From Streptomyces lasiicapitis (GTDB lineage Bacteria; Actinomycetota; Actinomycetes; Streptomycetales; Streptomycetaceae), in the NCBI RefSeq assembly GCF_014646335.1, contig NZ_BMNG01000005.1:226438-290437 (forward strand): a DNA stretch of 64,000 nt, given 5' to 3'. Each line of letters begins with the position of its first letter. The stretch's first letter is position 1. The position numbers and the translations under genes were made by a program. A model generated the notes under the pieces. That model was not told the origin of the DNA. It saw nothing but the letters and a program-made list of their open reading frames with translations, and ran no database searches. Positions 1 to 8,386 of this stretch are shown here, piece after piece.

Positions 1-40
1 CCCCCCACCACCGTCTCACCCGGCGGAGCCGGGCAGGCTG

Positions 41-715
41 CTACTTCTGGACCTGCTTGATGGCCTTGGCGAGGCCGTTCGCCCAGAGCTGGTTCACGCG
101 GGCGCGCTCGGCCGCGTTGGGCTGGGCGTTCTGGCAGGACGTGCCGGGGCCGCCGCCCGACATCAGCTCGGAGCACGGGCCCCGGTAGTTGTCGGGGAGG
201 CCGAGCACGTGGCCGGTCTCGTGGGCGGTGACGCGGGTGGAGTTGTACTGCTGGTTCTGGCGGTAGTCGAGGAAGATGTAGCCGCGGCCGTGACCGTCGG
301 TGCTGGCGTAGGAGCCGCGCGGGTCATTGCCCTCGCGGTACGAGAAGCTCGCGCCGGACGTGCCCGACTGGAGCTTGACGTTGGTGACGGCCGCGTTCCA
401 TATGGACGTGGACGACGCGATCTGCTGACGGAAGGTCGGCGCCTGCGACGCGTTGTACGTCACGGTGACGGCCTTGGCACCGGGGTTCGCGGCCCGCTTC
501 TCGGCGACCGCCTTCACGACCGCCTCGAAGAACGCCTTGTTGGCGGCGGCCTCTTCGCCGGAGCCGTTGTACTTGGCGACGGACGCCGCCGTGGACACCG
601 AGGAGGCGCTGTCGGCACCGGCCCGGGGGGAGTCGACGGCCGTGGCGGCGGTCGTACCGAGCGCGGCTACCGCGAGACCGAGCGCGGCGGCGACAGAGAG
701 GTAACGCTTGTGCAT
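41..715 (-). CDS. snpA: Snapalysin-type secreted zinc metalloprotease (M7)
   Basis: A 224-residue secreted endopeptidase. The start is the ATG at 713-715 ([14 protein letters not shown]), which begins directly with a signal peptide: basic residues, then a hydrophobic run of about 20, with a likely Ala-rich cleavage site near residue 27. The metal site [11 protein letters not shown] is at residues 165-175; H165, H169 and D175 should bind zinc and E166 should be the catalytic base. The Asp in place of the third His is the hallmark of family M7. C181 and C194 could form the family disulfide. Length fits the small Streptomyces neutral proteases, including a short propeptide (about 28-85). A LysR regulator is transcribed divergently 211 bp away, the classic snpA/snpR arrangement, so LysR-dependent activation from the shared intergenic region is inferred. 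Confidence 0.93.
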   Translation of the reverse strand: MHKRYLSVAAALGLAVAALGTTAATAVDSPRAGADSASSVSTAASVAKYNGSGEEAAANKAFFEAVVKAVAEKRAANPGAKAVTVTYNASQAPTFRQQIASSTSIWNAAVTNVKLQSGTSGASFSYREGNDPRGSYASTDGHGRGYIFLDYRQNQQYNSTRVTAHETGHVLGLPDNYRGPCSELMSGGGPGTSCQNAQPNAAERARVNQLWANGLAKAIKQVQK

Positions 716-926
716 GGTGGGGGGCTCCCTACTCGTTCGGTGAAAGGTGAACGTTTCGGTACCCGTGAGTGTCGGGGAGTCACGCCGCGTGCGGATGATG
801 GCAGATGACGATAGGACGGGGCTATCGCCGCACATCAGGACACCGGTCATACGTGCCAAGTCGTGGGGGTCCGTAGGGGTTTGGGTGGCTGGTGTGAGGA
901 CGTCCGCCGTTCTACGCTCAACGCCC
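716..926. promoter_or_regulatory. Divergent promoter region of snpA and its LysR regulator
   Basis: This 211-bp gap separates two divergent starts and should hold both promoters and the LysR operator. A -10-like hexamer TACGCT lies at 913-918, 8 nt before the LysR ATG, with no Shine-Dalgarno in between, so the LysR transcript could be leaderless. I could not fix a convincing T-N11-A LysR box by eye. Confidence 0.5.
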
Positions 927-2066
927 ATGGAGCTCGAGGTCAGGCACCTCCGCGCACTCTGTGCCATCGCCGAGACGGGCAGCCTGCACAAGGCCGCCCG
1001 CCAACTCGGCATGAGCCAGCCCTCGCTGACCACGCAGCTGCGCCGGATCGAGCACGCGGTCGGCGGCGAGCTGTTCGCCCGCGAGCGCACCGGCTGCCGC
1101 CCGACCCCGCTCGGCCGGATCGTCCTGAGCCGGGCCCGCCCCCTCGTCGTGGAGATGCGCGCCCTGGTCACCGAGGCGCGCGCCGCGGCGGCCCGCGCGA
1201 GCGACGGCACCCCGCACCTGCGCATCGGCTCCACCGCGAGCCGCGCCATACCGGGCTGGCTGCGCCGCCTGCGGCACCGCATGCCGGGCACCGAGACCTC
1301 GCTCCAGATGGACGTGTCCGCGAACGCGCTCCTGCAAATGGTGGCCGCCGGTCAGCTTGACATCGCCTTCGTCCACGAAGTGGAAGGCTGCTCGCTGCGC
1401 GTCCCGGACGGGCTGCGGCGGCGCGTGCTCGTCGACCGCGAGCCCCAGTTCGTCTCGCTCGCCGCCGACCACCCCGCGACCCTCAAGCCCGTCGTCCACC
1501 TCACGGACCTCGCGGCCGACCGCTGGATGGTGGACCCGACGGTCGACGGCGAATGGGACGGACTGCAAAGGGTGTTGCGGGAGGCCGGGCTCAACCCCCG
1601 TGTCCTGCACGGGGATTACCTAACCGCCGCCACCCTCGTCGCCACCGGCGAGGTCGTCACGGTCTGCCAGCCGACCTCGGTGGCGAGACCCGACATGGCG
1701 GTCAGACCCCTGTACGGCGATCCGCTGGGGGTCAGACTCCTGGTCGCGGCGCGCACGACGGCCGAGCTCGACGCGGTGTACGGCGAGCTGGAGGCCGCGT
1801 ACTGGGAGGCCGCCGCCGAAGCCCCCGCCTACCAGGACTGGCTGCTCGGCACGAGAGGCACCGCCCCGCCCCCGGTCCCGGCCCTCGACCCGCCCCCGGT
1901 CCCGGTCCCGGTCCTCAACCCGCCCCCGCCCGCACCACCCGCCACAGCCGCCGCGGCTGTCACACCCCCCGCGCTCGCCCCGCTCACCCCCCGGACCACG
2001 GGCCACCTGCCGCCCCCGGACCTTGGTCCCGCCGCATCTCAGGACCTTCGGCCCACCCCCCTCTAA
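927..2066 (+). CDS. LysR-family transcriptional regulator, SnpR-like
   Basis: A 379-residue LysR regulator. The winged HTH spans about residues 1-62 ([20 protein letters not shown]; helix-turn-helix around [23 protein letters not shown]), followed by the linker helix and a periplasmic-binding-like effector domain to about residue 300. The ATG at 927 is chosen because it starts at the conserved first strand of the HTH; upstream extension would add unrelated sequence. The last ~70 residues (from about 309) are an unusual Pro/Thr/Ala-rich tail with repeated PPPVP runs, absent from typical 300-residue LysR proteins. Divergence from the snapalysin gene suggests it is that protease's activator. The effector is unknown. 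Confidence 0.9.
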   Translation: MELEVRHLRALCAIAETGSLHKAARQLGMSQPSLTTQLRRIEHAVGGELFARERTGCRPTPLGRIVLSRARPLVVEMRALVTEARAAAARASDGTPHLRIGSTASRAIPGWLRRLRHRMPGTETSLQMDVSANALLQMVAAGQLDIAFVHEVEGCSLRVPDGLRRRVLVDREPQFVSLAADHPATLKPVVHLTDLAADRWMVDPTVDGEWDGLQRVLREAGLNPRVLHGDYLTAATLVATGEVVTVCQPTSVARPDMAVRPLYGDPLGVRLLVAARTTAELDAVYGELEAAYWEAAAEAPAYQDWLLGTRGTAPPPVPALDPPPVPVPVLNPPPPAPPATAAAAVTPPALAPLTPRTTGHLPPPDLGPAASQDLRPTPL

Positions 2067-2092
2067 ACCCCCTCCGACCTGGGGTTTTTCCC
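2064..2092 (+). terminator. Rho-independent terminator after the LysR gene
   Basis: The inverted repeat AAACCCC (2065-2071) / GGGGTTTT (2081-2088) overlaps the TAA stop codon and is followed by more T residues and TTTTAC. A T-rich tail is uncommon in this GC-rich genome, which makes the call stronger. Confidence 0.7.
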
Positions 2093-2241
2093 GTTTTACG
2101 GTTCCGCGTCACCGTATCCGGCCGGTTGTTACGTTCCCTACGGACGACGCACACACGGCGCCCGTAGCTTCGTATCCGTCGCCACCGCAAAGGGGCACAA
2201 AGACGGACAGTACGCCCGACCAGCCACGAGGGATCACCGCC

Positions 2242-3483
2242 ATGCGCGCCACCCGACGCACCTTCCGCACCGCCGCCATCGCCACCGGAGCGATCGCCGC
2301 GCTCGCCGTCCCGACCACCGCCGCGTTCGCGGACGCACCGTCCACCCCGCAGCCCCAGGTCGCGCCGGACGACCAGGCGAACCCGAACCCGAACCCGGAC
2401 GACAAGGTCACGCCGCCCCCGACCCCGGACGACAAGGTCACCCCGACCCCGGACCCGACCCCGGACGACAAGACCACGCCCGACGACAAGACCGACCCCG
2501 ACAAGCCCGTCCCCGGCGGCTGGGAGTCCAAGGGCACCGTCAGCCTGGGCGGCGGCTGGACCGCGGACGTCGAGGTGAACGCCTCCGCCCGGTCCGCCAA
2601 GGCCCAGATCTCCCTCGACGGCACCCCGAAGGGCTCGCTGAGCGCCGAGGGCCGGTCGGCGAGCACGAAGATCGACGGCTACACCTTCACGCTCACGTCG
2701 GACGGCTCGGCCACCAAGACCGGCAGCGGCGACCAGGACGGCAACAAGGACAAGGACAAGCCGGTTCCCGGCGGCTGGGTCTCCAAGGGCACCGTCTCCC
2801 TCGGCCACGGCTGGACCGCCAAGGTCGACGTGAACGCCTCCGCCCGCAGCGCCAAGGCCCAGATCTTCCTGAACGGCAAGGCCAAGGGCTCCCTGAAGGC
2901 GTACATCAAGCCCGCCTCCACGAAGATCAACGGCTGTACGTTCACGCTCAATGCCAACGGCGGCATCACCAAGACCGGCAAGCCCACCCCGCCGAAGCCC
3001 AAGCCGCAGCCCGCGAAGAAGCGCGTCTTCGTCCGCGAGTACAAGAACCTCGGCAAGTCCGGCTTCGACGCCAAGGTCTACAAGACCAGGGCGGGGTACG
3101 AGGCCGACATGATCGCCAAGTCCCCGAGCAGCGGCAAGAAGATCGTCTGGGACACCCTCAAGCAGCGCGGCAACAAGGCGGCGTACGGCCAGCACAACGA
3201 CGCGCACTTCGTGCTCAACCCGAACGGCACCATGAAGGGCTGGGTCGAGGGCCGCACCGGCGGCAAGCCGCACACCAAGCCGAAGGCGCACACCACCGAC
3301 ACCAACGCCTCGGCGTCCGGCGACCGCGTCGTCCCGCACGGCGGCGTGAAGGCCGGCGCGGAGAACGCCACCCCGCCCTCGCACGGCACCCCGCTGGTCG
3401 CCGCGGGCGGCGGCATGGCGGCGCTCGGCGCGGCGGGTCTTGGCTTCGCGATGTACCGGCGCAAGCACCAGGACAACAATTAG
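2242..3483 (+). CDS. Secreted, membrane-anchored protein with a duplicated domain
   Basis: A 413-residue protein I do not recognise. It has a signal peptide (residues 1-30, cleaving after AFA), a Pro/Asp/Lys-rich spacer with repeated DDKVTP/TPDD units (about 38-90), two copies of a ~73-residue domain (about 92-165 and 176-248) and a Lys-rich linker. A third globular region follows (about 258-335, starting KKRVFVREY), then a C-terminal hydrophobic segment (about 384-404) ending in YRRKHQDNN. Both repeats share GGW-SKGTVSLG-GWTA-V-VNASARSAKAQI and end TFTL...TKTG. The C-terminus resembles a surface anchor, but no LPXTG/LAXTG sortase motif is visible, so a plain C-terminal membrane anchor is more likely. 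The ATG at 2242 is preceded by GAGGGAT. Function unknown. Confidence 0.85.
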   Translation: MRATRRTFRTAAIATGAIAALAVPTTAAFADAPSTPQPQVAPDDQANPNPNPDDKVTPPPTPDDKVTPTPDPTPDDKTTPDDKTDPDKPVPGGWESKGTVSLGGGWTADVEVNASARSAKAQISLDGTPKGSLSAEGRSASTKIDGYTFTLTSDGSATKTGSGDQDGNKDKDKPVPGGWVSKGTVSLGHGWTAKVDVNASARSAKAQIFLNGKAKGSLKAYIKPASTKINGCTFTLNANGGITKTGKPTPPKPKPQPAKKRVFVREYKNLGKSGFDAKVYKTRAGYEADMIAKSPSSGKKIVWDTLKQRGNKAAYGQHNDAHFVLNPNGTMKGWVEGRTGGKPHTKPKAHTTDTNASASGDRVVPHGGVKAGAENATPPSHGTPLVAAGGGMAALGAAGLGFAMYRRKHQDNN

Positions 3484-3502
3484 CAGGAGCGGATACGTAG
3501 TT

Positions 3503-3531
3503 GGGGCGCCCTTCCGGTGGAGGGGCGCCCC
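3503..3531. terminator. Hairpin between convergent genes
   Basis: GGGGCGCCC (3503-3511) pairs with GGGCGCCCC (3523-3531). It sits between the convergent duplicated-domain protein and phoX genes and could terminate both. No T-tract follows, as is common in Streptomyces. Confidence 0.6.
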
Positions 3532-3590
3532 GACTGCGTACTCACGTCACGTACGAAGCCACGCACTCAGGCCACGTACCAAGTGCCTGC

Positions 3591-5708
3591 TCAGACGCCG
3601 ATGTCGCAGCCGTCCTCGCGCCACACCGACACGACCGCCGGGCGGACGAGCTTGCCGGGGCCGTCGGGCCAGGCGCTCGCGGGCTTCTCGACGGAGGCGC
3701 CGTCGATCTCGCCCGGGTGCTGCACGGCCACCAGGACACGGCGGTCCTGCACCAGCGGGCCGCAGGTCTCCGCGCCCTTGGGCATGGTGAGGAACTGCTT
3801 GAGCTCACCGCGCCGTTCGCCCTTCGTGGCGACGCCGAACAGGCCGTCGTGCGAGCCGAGCTGGGCGCCGTCGGTGGAGATCCACAGGTTGCCGTGCGGG
3901 TCGAAGGCCACGTTGTCGGGGCAGGAGATGGGGCTGACCTTGTCCTTCGGGAAGCCCGCGAAGTAGGTGGCCGGGTCGTTCGGGTCGCCCGCGACGAGGA
4001 AGAGGTTCCAGCCGAAGCGGGTGGCCTCCGGGCGGTTGCGGGACTCCGTGAGCTCCAGGACCTGGCCGTGCTTGTTGAGGTTGCGCGGGTTGGCCTCGTC
4101 GGCGCCGGCCTTGCCGGGCTTGCCGCGGTCGGTGTTGTTCGTCAGGGCGACGTACACCTTGCCGGACTGCGGGGACGGCTCGATGTCCTCGGGGCGGTCC
4201 ATCTTCGTGGCGCCGACCTTGTCACCGGCCAGGCGCGTGAAGACGTACACCTCGTCGGCGGTCATGCCCTCGACGTGGCTGACCGCCTTGCCGCCCGCGT
4301 ACGCGGTGGCCAGCGGGATCCACGTGCCGCCGCCGTCGAACTCGCCGTCGCTCGGCAGCTTGCCCGTGCCGTCGATCTCCGCGGCCGGGGAGTCGCCGGT
4401 GAACTTGGCGACGTACAGCGTGCCCTCGTCGAGGAGCGTCAGGTTGTGCTCGCGGGCCCAGCGCGAGCTGCCCTTCGCCATCCGCTTGCTGCTCACGAAC
4501 TTGTAGACGTAGTCGAAGCGCTCGTCGTCGCCCATGTAGACCACCGGGCGGCCGTCGCGGGTCAGGCGCGGCTGGGCGCCCTCGTGCTTGAAGCGGCCGA
4601 GCGCGGTGCGCTTGCGCGGGGCGGAGTCGGGGTCGTACGGGTCGAGCTCGACGACCCAGCCGAAGCGGTTGGGCTCGTTCGGCTCCTTGGTGAGGTCGAA
4701 GCGGTCGTCGAAACGCTCCCACTTGCGCTCGGACTCGCCCCCGGCGACGCCGTAGCGCTTCAGGCGGGCCGCCTGCGTCGGGTCGGTCACCTTCTCCGCG
4801 TTCGCGAAGTACTGGTTGAAGTTCTCCTCGCCGTGCAGCGTCGTGCCCCACGGGGTGGTGCCGCCCGAGCAGTTGTTGAGCGTGCCGAGGACGGTGACGC
4901 CGCGCGGGTCCGCCTTGGTGCGGACGAACTCGCTGCGGGCGGCCGGGCCCGTGAGGTGGAACTTGCTGGTGACCGTGAGGCGGCGGTTGAGGTGGTGGCG
5001 CGGTACGGGGCGCAGGGCGCCGCTCTTGCGCTCGCCCTCGACGACGACCACGGACAGGCCGTGGGCCGCCCAGGCGATCTCGACCTGCTCGCGGGTGGGG
5101 TTCTTGGCGTCGTACGCCTTGAACATCAGGATTTCGTCGGTGTACTCGTGGTTCGCCACGAGGACCTGGCGGCCGTGGTTCTCGCCGTGCTTCTCGCCGG
5201 GCAGCGGGAGCAGGCTGAGGAAGTCGTTGTTGTAGCCGAACTGGCCCGCCTGGGCCTTGGCGGACTGCTTGTCCGGGTCGAAGGCCGGGGCGCCGCGCAG
5301 GATGGGCTCGCCCCAGCGGATCACCACGTTCTGGCCGTAGCCGGTGGGGATGGTGACCGTGTCGGCGGTGTTGGGGGCGACGGGGGTGAAGCGGAGGCCG
5401 CGGGCGGCTTTCTTGCCTCTGCGTTTCGCTTCCGCGGCCGCTTCGGGGGCGGCGGCCTGGGCTTCGGCCGCGCCGGGGCCGAGGGCGAGGCCGCCGGCCG
5501 CGCTCGCCGCGACGGTGACCACGGCCGCGGCGCGCATCATCGAGCGGCGGCTCAGCGCGCCCGCTATGACGTCACCCATGTACTCGTTGTCGCTGGTGTT
5601 GGGCACCGGGTGGAAGCAGGCGTCGCCACAGCGGAACCGGCACGTCATGGCCGAGCGGCCGCCGGAACCGCCCGGGTGTGAGGTGATCAGGGGCAGCAGC
5701 TTGCGCAC
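3591..5708 (-). CDS. phoX: PhoX-type Tat-exported phosphatase (DUF839)
   Basis: A 705-residue PhoX-family phosphatase, predicted to release phosphate from organophosphates outside the cell using Ca/Fe. An N-terminal ~45-residue segment with three Cys (TCRFRCGDAC) precedes a Tat motif SRRSMMR at about residues 53-59, a hydrophobic stretch and an AEAQA cleavage region. The long beta-propeller-type body carries GEPILRGAPAFD, ANHEYTDE, NNCSGGTTPWGT and ISCPDNVAFDPHGNLW motifs typical of DUF839. I chose the GTG at 5706-5708 because GGAGGA ends 4 nt before it; an ATG at 5718-5720 overlaps that ribosome site and lacks its own. A PHO box lies about 100 bp upstream, so PhoP control under phosphate limitation is inferred. 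Substrate specificity is not determined by sequence. Confidence 0.9.
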   Translation of the reverse strand: MRKLLPLITSHPGGSGGRSAMTCRFRCGDACFHPVPNTSDNEYMGDVIAGALSRRSMMRAAAVVTVAASAAGGLALGPGAAEAQAAAPEAAAEAKRRGKKAARGLRFTPVAPNTADTVTIPTGYGQNVVIRWGEPILRGAPAFDPDKQSAKAQAGQFGYNNDFLSLLPLPGEKHGENHGRQVLVANHEYTDEILMFKAYDAKNPTREQVEIAWAAHGLSVVVVEGERKSGALRPVPRHHLNRRLTVTSKFHLTGPAARSEFVRTKADPRGVTVLGTLNNCSGGTTPWGTTLHGEENFNQYFANAEKVTDPTQAARLKRYGVAGGESERKWERFDDRFDLTKEPNEPNRFGWVVELDPYDPDSAPRKRTALGRFKHEGAQPRLTRDGRPVVYMGDDERFDYVYKFVSSKRMAKGSSRWAREHNLTLLDEGTLYVAKFTGDSPAAEIDGTGKLPSDGEFDGGGTWIPLATAYAGGKAVSHVEGMTADEVYVFTRLAGDKVGATKMDRPEDIEPSPQSGKVYVALTNNTDRGKPGKAGADEANPRNLNKHGQVLELTESRNRPEATRFGWNLFLVAGDPNDPATYFAGFPKDKVSPISCPDNVAFDPHGNLWISTDGAQLGSHDGLFGVATKGERRGELKQFLTMPKGAETCGPLVQDRRVLVAVQHPGEIDGASVEKPASAWPDGPGKLVRPAVVSVWREDGCDIGV

Positions 5709-5772
5709 GGGGTCCTCCATGGGTGGCCGGTTGACGGCGCTTTGGCTTCTTTTTGCCGGTGTTTCCGGCTGG

Positions 5773-5778
5773 AGGCTA
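5773..5778 (-). promoter_or_regulatory. Candidate -10 element of phoX
   Basis: On the minus strand TAGCCT lies 27 nt downstream of the PHO box. Transcription from about 5766 would leave a ~58-nt leader to the GTG start. Position is inferred only from spacing. Confidence 0.35.
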
Positions 5779-5805
5779 GGGGTGGCGGCGTGCGCCATGG
5801 GGGAC

Positions 5806-5827
5806 TGCGGGTGAACGGCGGGTGAAT
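5806..5827 (-). promoter_or_regulatory. PHO box: two 11-bp direct repeats for PhoP
   Basis: Read on the minus strand the sequence is ATTCACCCGCC followed immediately by GTTCACCCGCA. These are two adjacent 11-nt direct-repeat units matching the Streptomyces PhoP unit (GTTCACC plus four bases). They lie upstream of a PhoX-type phosphatase in the right orientation and distance, which makes this a strong functional prediction. Confidence 0.88.
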
Positions 5828-5938
5828 CCGTGTCAGTTGCGGCCCGCCCGCCCCGCCCGCGCGGCGGCCGCTAACCTTACGTGTCCCTCTTGGCCAAGGG
5901 ACCGCTCCGGGGGACAAGTCACGTGAAGGGTTGCGCAC

Positions 5939-7540
5939 ATGGGCATTTGGGGTCGTCTGCGGGCTGTCTTCCGACGGTCGCGGGGGGAGAACGTTCCGGC
6001 GGCGGAGGCTTTGCCGGGCGCGGCGTCCTTGCCGGAGGGTGGGGTGGCCTCGCCGGAGGCTGCGTCGTCCTTGCCGGAAGCTGTGGCGGTACCGTCACCC
6101 GCGGCTTCGCCGGAGGTGGCGCCTGCGGCGCCGGAGCCTCTGCGTACGCCCGCGGAGTCCTTGCCAGAAGCCGTGGTGGCCGTACCGGAGGCCGCGCCTC
6201 GGCAGGTCTCTTCCGAGGCCTCGGCCGCGGAGGCGCTGGTCGCCCAGGCCTTCGACAACGTCTCGGTACGTGTCCCGGCCCGCCGCTCCGCAGCCCCCGA
6301 GAGCCCCGCCGCCCCCGCTCCCGCCCCGGCACCCGAGCCGACCCCGGCCGAAAACGCCGCGACTCCCGAGCCCACCGCTGCCCCTGCGCCCGCGCCCACC
6401 GCCGAGCGGGCCCTGGCCGAGGACGAGCCGGCTCCCGCGACACCCGAGCCGGCCCCGGCCGAGGACACCGCCGCTCCCACCACAGAGCCCGAGGCCAAGC
6501 CGGTCCCGGCCGAGGACGACGCTGCCGAGCCAACGGCCACCCCCGAGGCGGCCCCGGCCAAGGACGAGGCCACGCCCGCTGCTCCCGCCTCGAAACCCGA
6601 GGCTGAACCGGCCCTGGCTGAGGACGACGCTCCCGCCGCTCCCGAGCCAACGGTCACCCCCGAGCCCGAGGCCAAGCCAGTCCCCGCTGCGGCACCCGAG
6701 GCCGAGCCCCACGCCGACGGCACCCCCGACGACAAGGGCACCCCCTCCGACCTCCCGGCGGAGCCGGAAAAGCCCGTACCCCCGGCCGCGCCGGAAGAGG
6801 CCACCCCGGCGGAGCCGAACCCCGCCCCGGCGGCCGAGCCGAGCGCCGAGCCGGGCGCCGAGCCCCACCCGGACGCCAAGCCCGCAGTGACCCTCGCCAA
6901 GGTCAAGGCCCAGGCCCCCAGCCTCGCCACCGCCTACAAAGCCGCGGGCGCAGCCCTGCGCAAGGGTGGCCAGACCGGCACCCGCGCCCAGGTCTACCTG
7001 GTCCTCGACCGCTCGGGGTCCATGCGGCCGTACTACAAGGACGGCTCCGCCCAGAACCTCGCCGATCAGGCCCTCGCCCTCGCCGCCCACACGGACCCCG
7101 ACGCCACCGTCCACCTGGTCTTCTTCTCCACGGACATCGACGGCACCGCCGCCCTCACCCTCGCCGACCACCACGAGAACCGCGTCGACGAACTGCACGC
7201 CGCCTGCGGCCGCATGGGCCGCACCAGCTACCACCGCGCCGTCGAGGAAGTCGTCGCGCACTACGAGAAGTCCGACCACGCGGGCGAGCCAGCCCTGGTG
7301 ATCTTCCAGACGGACGGCGCCCCCGACACCAAGGGCCCCGCCACCCAGGCCCTCGCCGACGCCGCCCACCACCCCCTCTTCTTCTCCTTCGTCGCCTTCG
7401 GCGAGCCCGACAACAAGGCCTTCGACTACCTCCGCAGGCTCAAGGCGGACAACGCCGCGCACTTCCTCGCGGGCCCCGACCCGAGAGAACTCACGGACAA
7501 GGAGTTGTACGAGGGAGTTCTCGCGAGCTGGCGGCCGTAA
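5939..7540 (+). CDS. VWA-domain protein, TerF-like, with long Ala/Pro/Glu linker
   Basis: A 533-residue protein. Residues 1-20 are a basic start ([16 protein letters not shown]); about 20-325 are low-complexity Ala/Pro/Glu sequence with recurring PAEDD/PEP units; a von Willebrand factor A domain fills about 345-533. The MIDAS motif DRSGSM is at 357-362 and a second metal-site loop TDGAPD lies near residue 457. The VWA sequence ([39 protein letters not shown]) resembles the C-terminal VWA of TerF/TerY-type tellurium-resistance and phage-inhibition proteins, but no TerD domain or ter genes are nearby. No signal peptide, so a cytosolic scaffold or chaperone-like role is inferred. ATG at 5939 follows GAAGGG. 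Confidence 0.85.
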   Translation: MGIWGRLRAVFRRSRGENVPAAEALPGAASLPEGGVASPEAASSLPEAVAVPSPAASPEVAPAAPEPLRTPAESLPEAVVAVPEAAPRQVSSEASAAEALVAQAFDNVSVRVPARRSAAPESPAAPAPAPAPEPTPAENAATPEPTAAPAPAPTAERALAEDEPAPATPEPAPAEDTAAPTTEPEAKPVPAEDDAAEPTATPEAAPAKDEATPAAPASKPEAEPALAEDDAPAAPEPTVTPEPEAKPVPAAAPEAEPHADGTPDDKGTPSDLPAEPEKPVPPAAPEEATPAEPNPAPAAEPSAEPGAEPHPDAKPAVTLAKVKAQAPSLATAYKAAGAALRKGGQTGTRAQVYLVLDRSGSMRPYYKDGSAQNLADQALALAAHTDPDATVHLVFFSTDIDGTAALTLADHHENRVDELHAACGRMGRTSYHRAVEEVVAHYEKSDHAGEPALVIFQTDGAPDTKGPATQALADAAHHPLFFSFVAFGEPDNKAFDYLRRLKADNAAHFLAGPDPRELTDKELYEGVLASWRP

Positions 7541-7561
7541 GCCACAGAGCAACAAGCAAGA

Positions 7562-7586
7562 GGCCGGGCCCCGAAAGGGCCCGGCC
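7562..7586. terminator. Bidirectional terminator hairpin
   Basis: Perfect 10-bp stem GGCCGGGCCC / GGGCCCGGCC with loop CGAAA, between the convergent VWA and lectin genes. Confidence 0.8.
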
Positions 7587-7625
7587 GTTGTGCTTGGTGC
7601 CCCCGCTGAGTGCGGCTGCGGGACG

Positions 7626-8090
7626 TCAGTGGTTCGTGCGCGAGGACCAGATCGCCTGGCTGCCGTCGTAGATCACGACATTGCCGTCGTCCTGGACGAC
7701 GAGCCGCGAGCCGGGGTGGCCTGCCGTGTTGGAGGCCCAGACGGCGCGTCCGTTGCGGGTGTAGACGACGAGGTTGCCGTCCTCCTGGAAGCTCGTGGTC
7801 CAGCCCTGGCCGACGGTCCGGGTGGCCCATCTGGCCCGGTTGAACTCGTCGTAGATGACGAGGTTGCCGTCGGACTGCATCACGAGGCGGGCCGTGTTGG
7901 AGCTCACGGACTCGTTGTGGTTGAGGGTGAAGGGGGCGTACCGCACCTGGTCGGCGAGCGGCCCCGGCTTGGCCGCGCTGCTCGCGGCGGACGCGGGTGT
8001 GTGGTCCGAGGGTGCCGCGCTCGCCTGGCCCACCAGGGTCACGGAGGCGAGTGCGACGGCTACGAGAAGCGTGCTTGCTTTCTTCCCCAC
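7626..8090 (-). CDS. Secreted bulb-type (B-type) mannose-binding lectin domain protein
   Basis: A 154-residue secreted single-domain lectin. The signal peptide ([20 protein letters not shown]) ends near residue 25 (ASA). The body has three monocot-lectin sugar-binding motifs of the form QxDxNxVx[23 protein letters not shown] and [11 protein letters not shown], one per beta-prism face; the middle motif also keeps the Q/D/N/Y set. All three sites look intact, so mannose binding is plausible. The GTG start at 8088-8090 is preceded by AAGGAG nine bases upstream. Monocistronic, convergent with the VWA gene and divergent from metG. Cell-wall, competitor or host targeting is speculation. Confidence 0.9.
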   Translation of the reverse strand: MGKKASTLLVAVALASVTLVGQASAAPSDHTPASAASSAAKPGPLADQVRYAPFTLNHNESVSSNTARLVMQSDGNLVIYDEFNRARWATRTVGQGWTTSFQEDGNLVVYTRNGRAVWASNTAGHPGSRLVVQDDGNVVIYDGSQAIWSSRTNH

Positions 8091-8386
8091 GAAAACGAAC
8101 TCCTTGCGTCAGGCAGTTCATCCACGGGCGCCCGGTCAGGCGCCGCACCCGGACTCTGGCACCTGTGACAGGGCGGACGGATGGGTTCCGTGGGCGGTTG
8201 GCGGGTTTTTGTAGCTGTTCGTCCTGAAAGCTCCCTCCACACTACGGTCACACTTCAACCACACACTGCCCACCTCACACCCACACCGCACTCACCTTTC
8301 GGCCACACTGCGCCCGGTGCCCGCGGCGCGTCTCACGACTCGTCCGCATGTGAATCGATCTTCCGAGGGCCGTTAGGATTTCGACC

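Noticed and set aside
3370..3483. Sortase signal at the C-terminus of the duplicated-domain protein
   Set aside because: A hydrophobic helix and basic tail are present but no LPXTG or LAXTG motif was found.
6095..7555. 486-codon minus-strand frame opposite the VWA gene
   Set aside because: Gly/Leu/Arg-rich shadow; plus-strand MIDAS motif and ribosome site are decisive.
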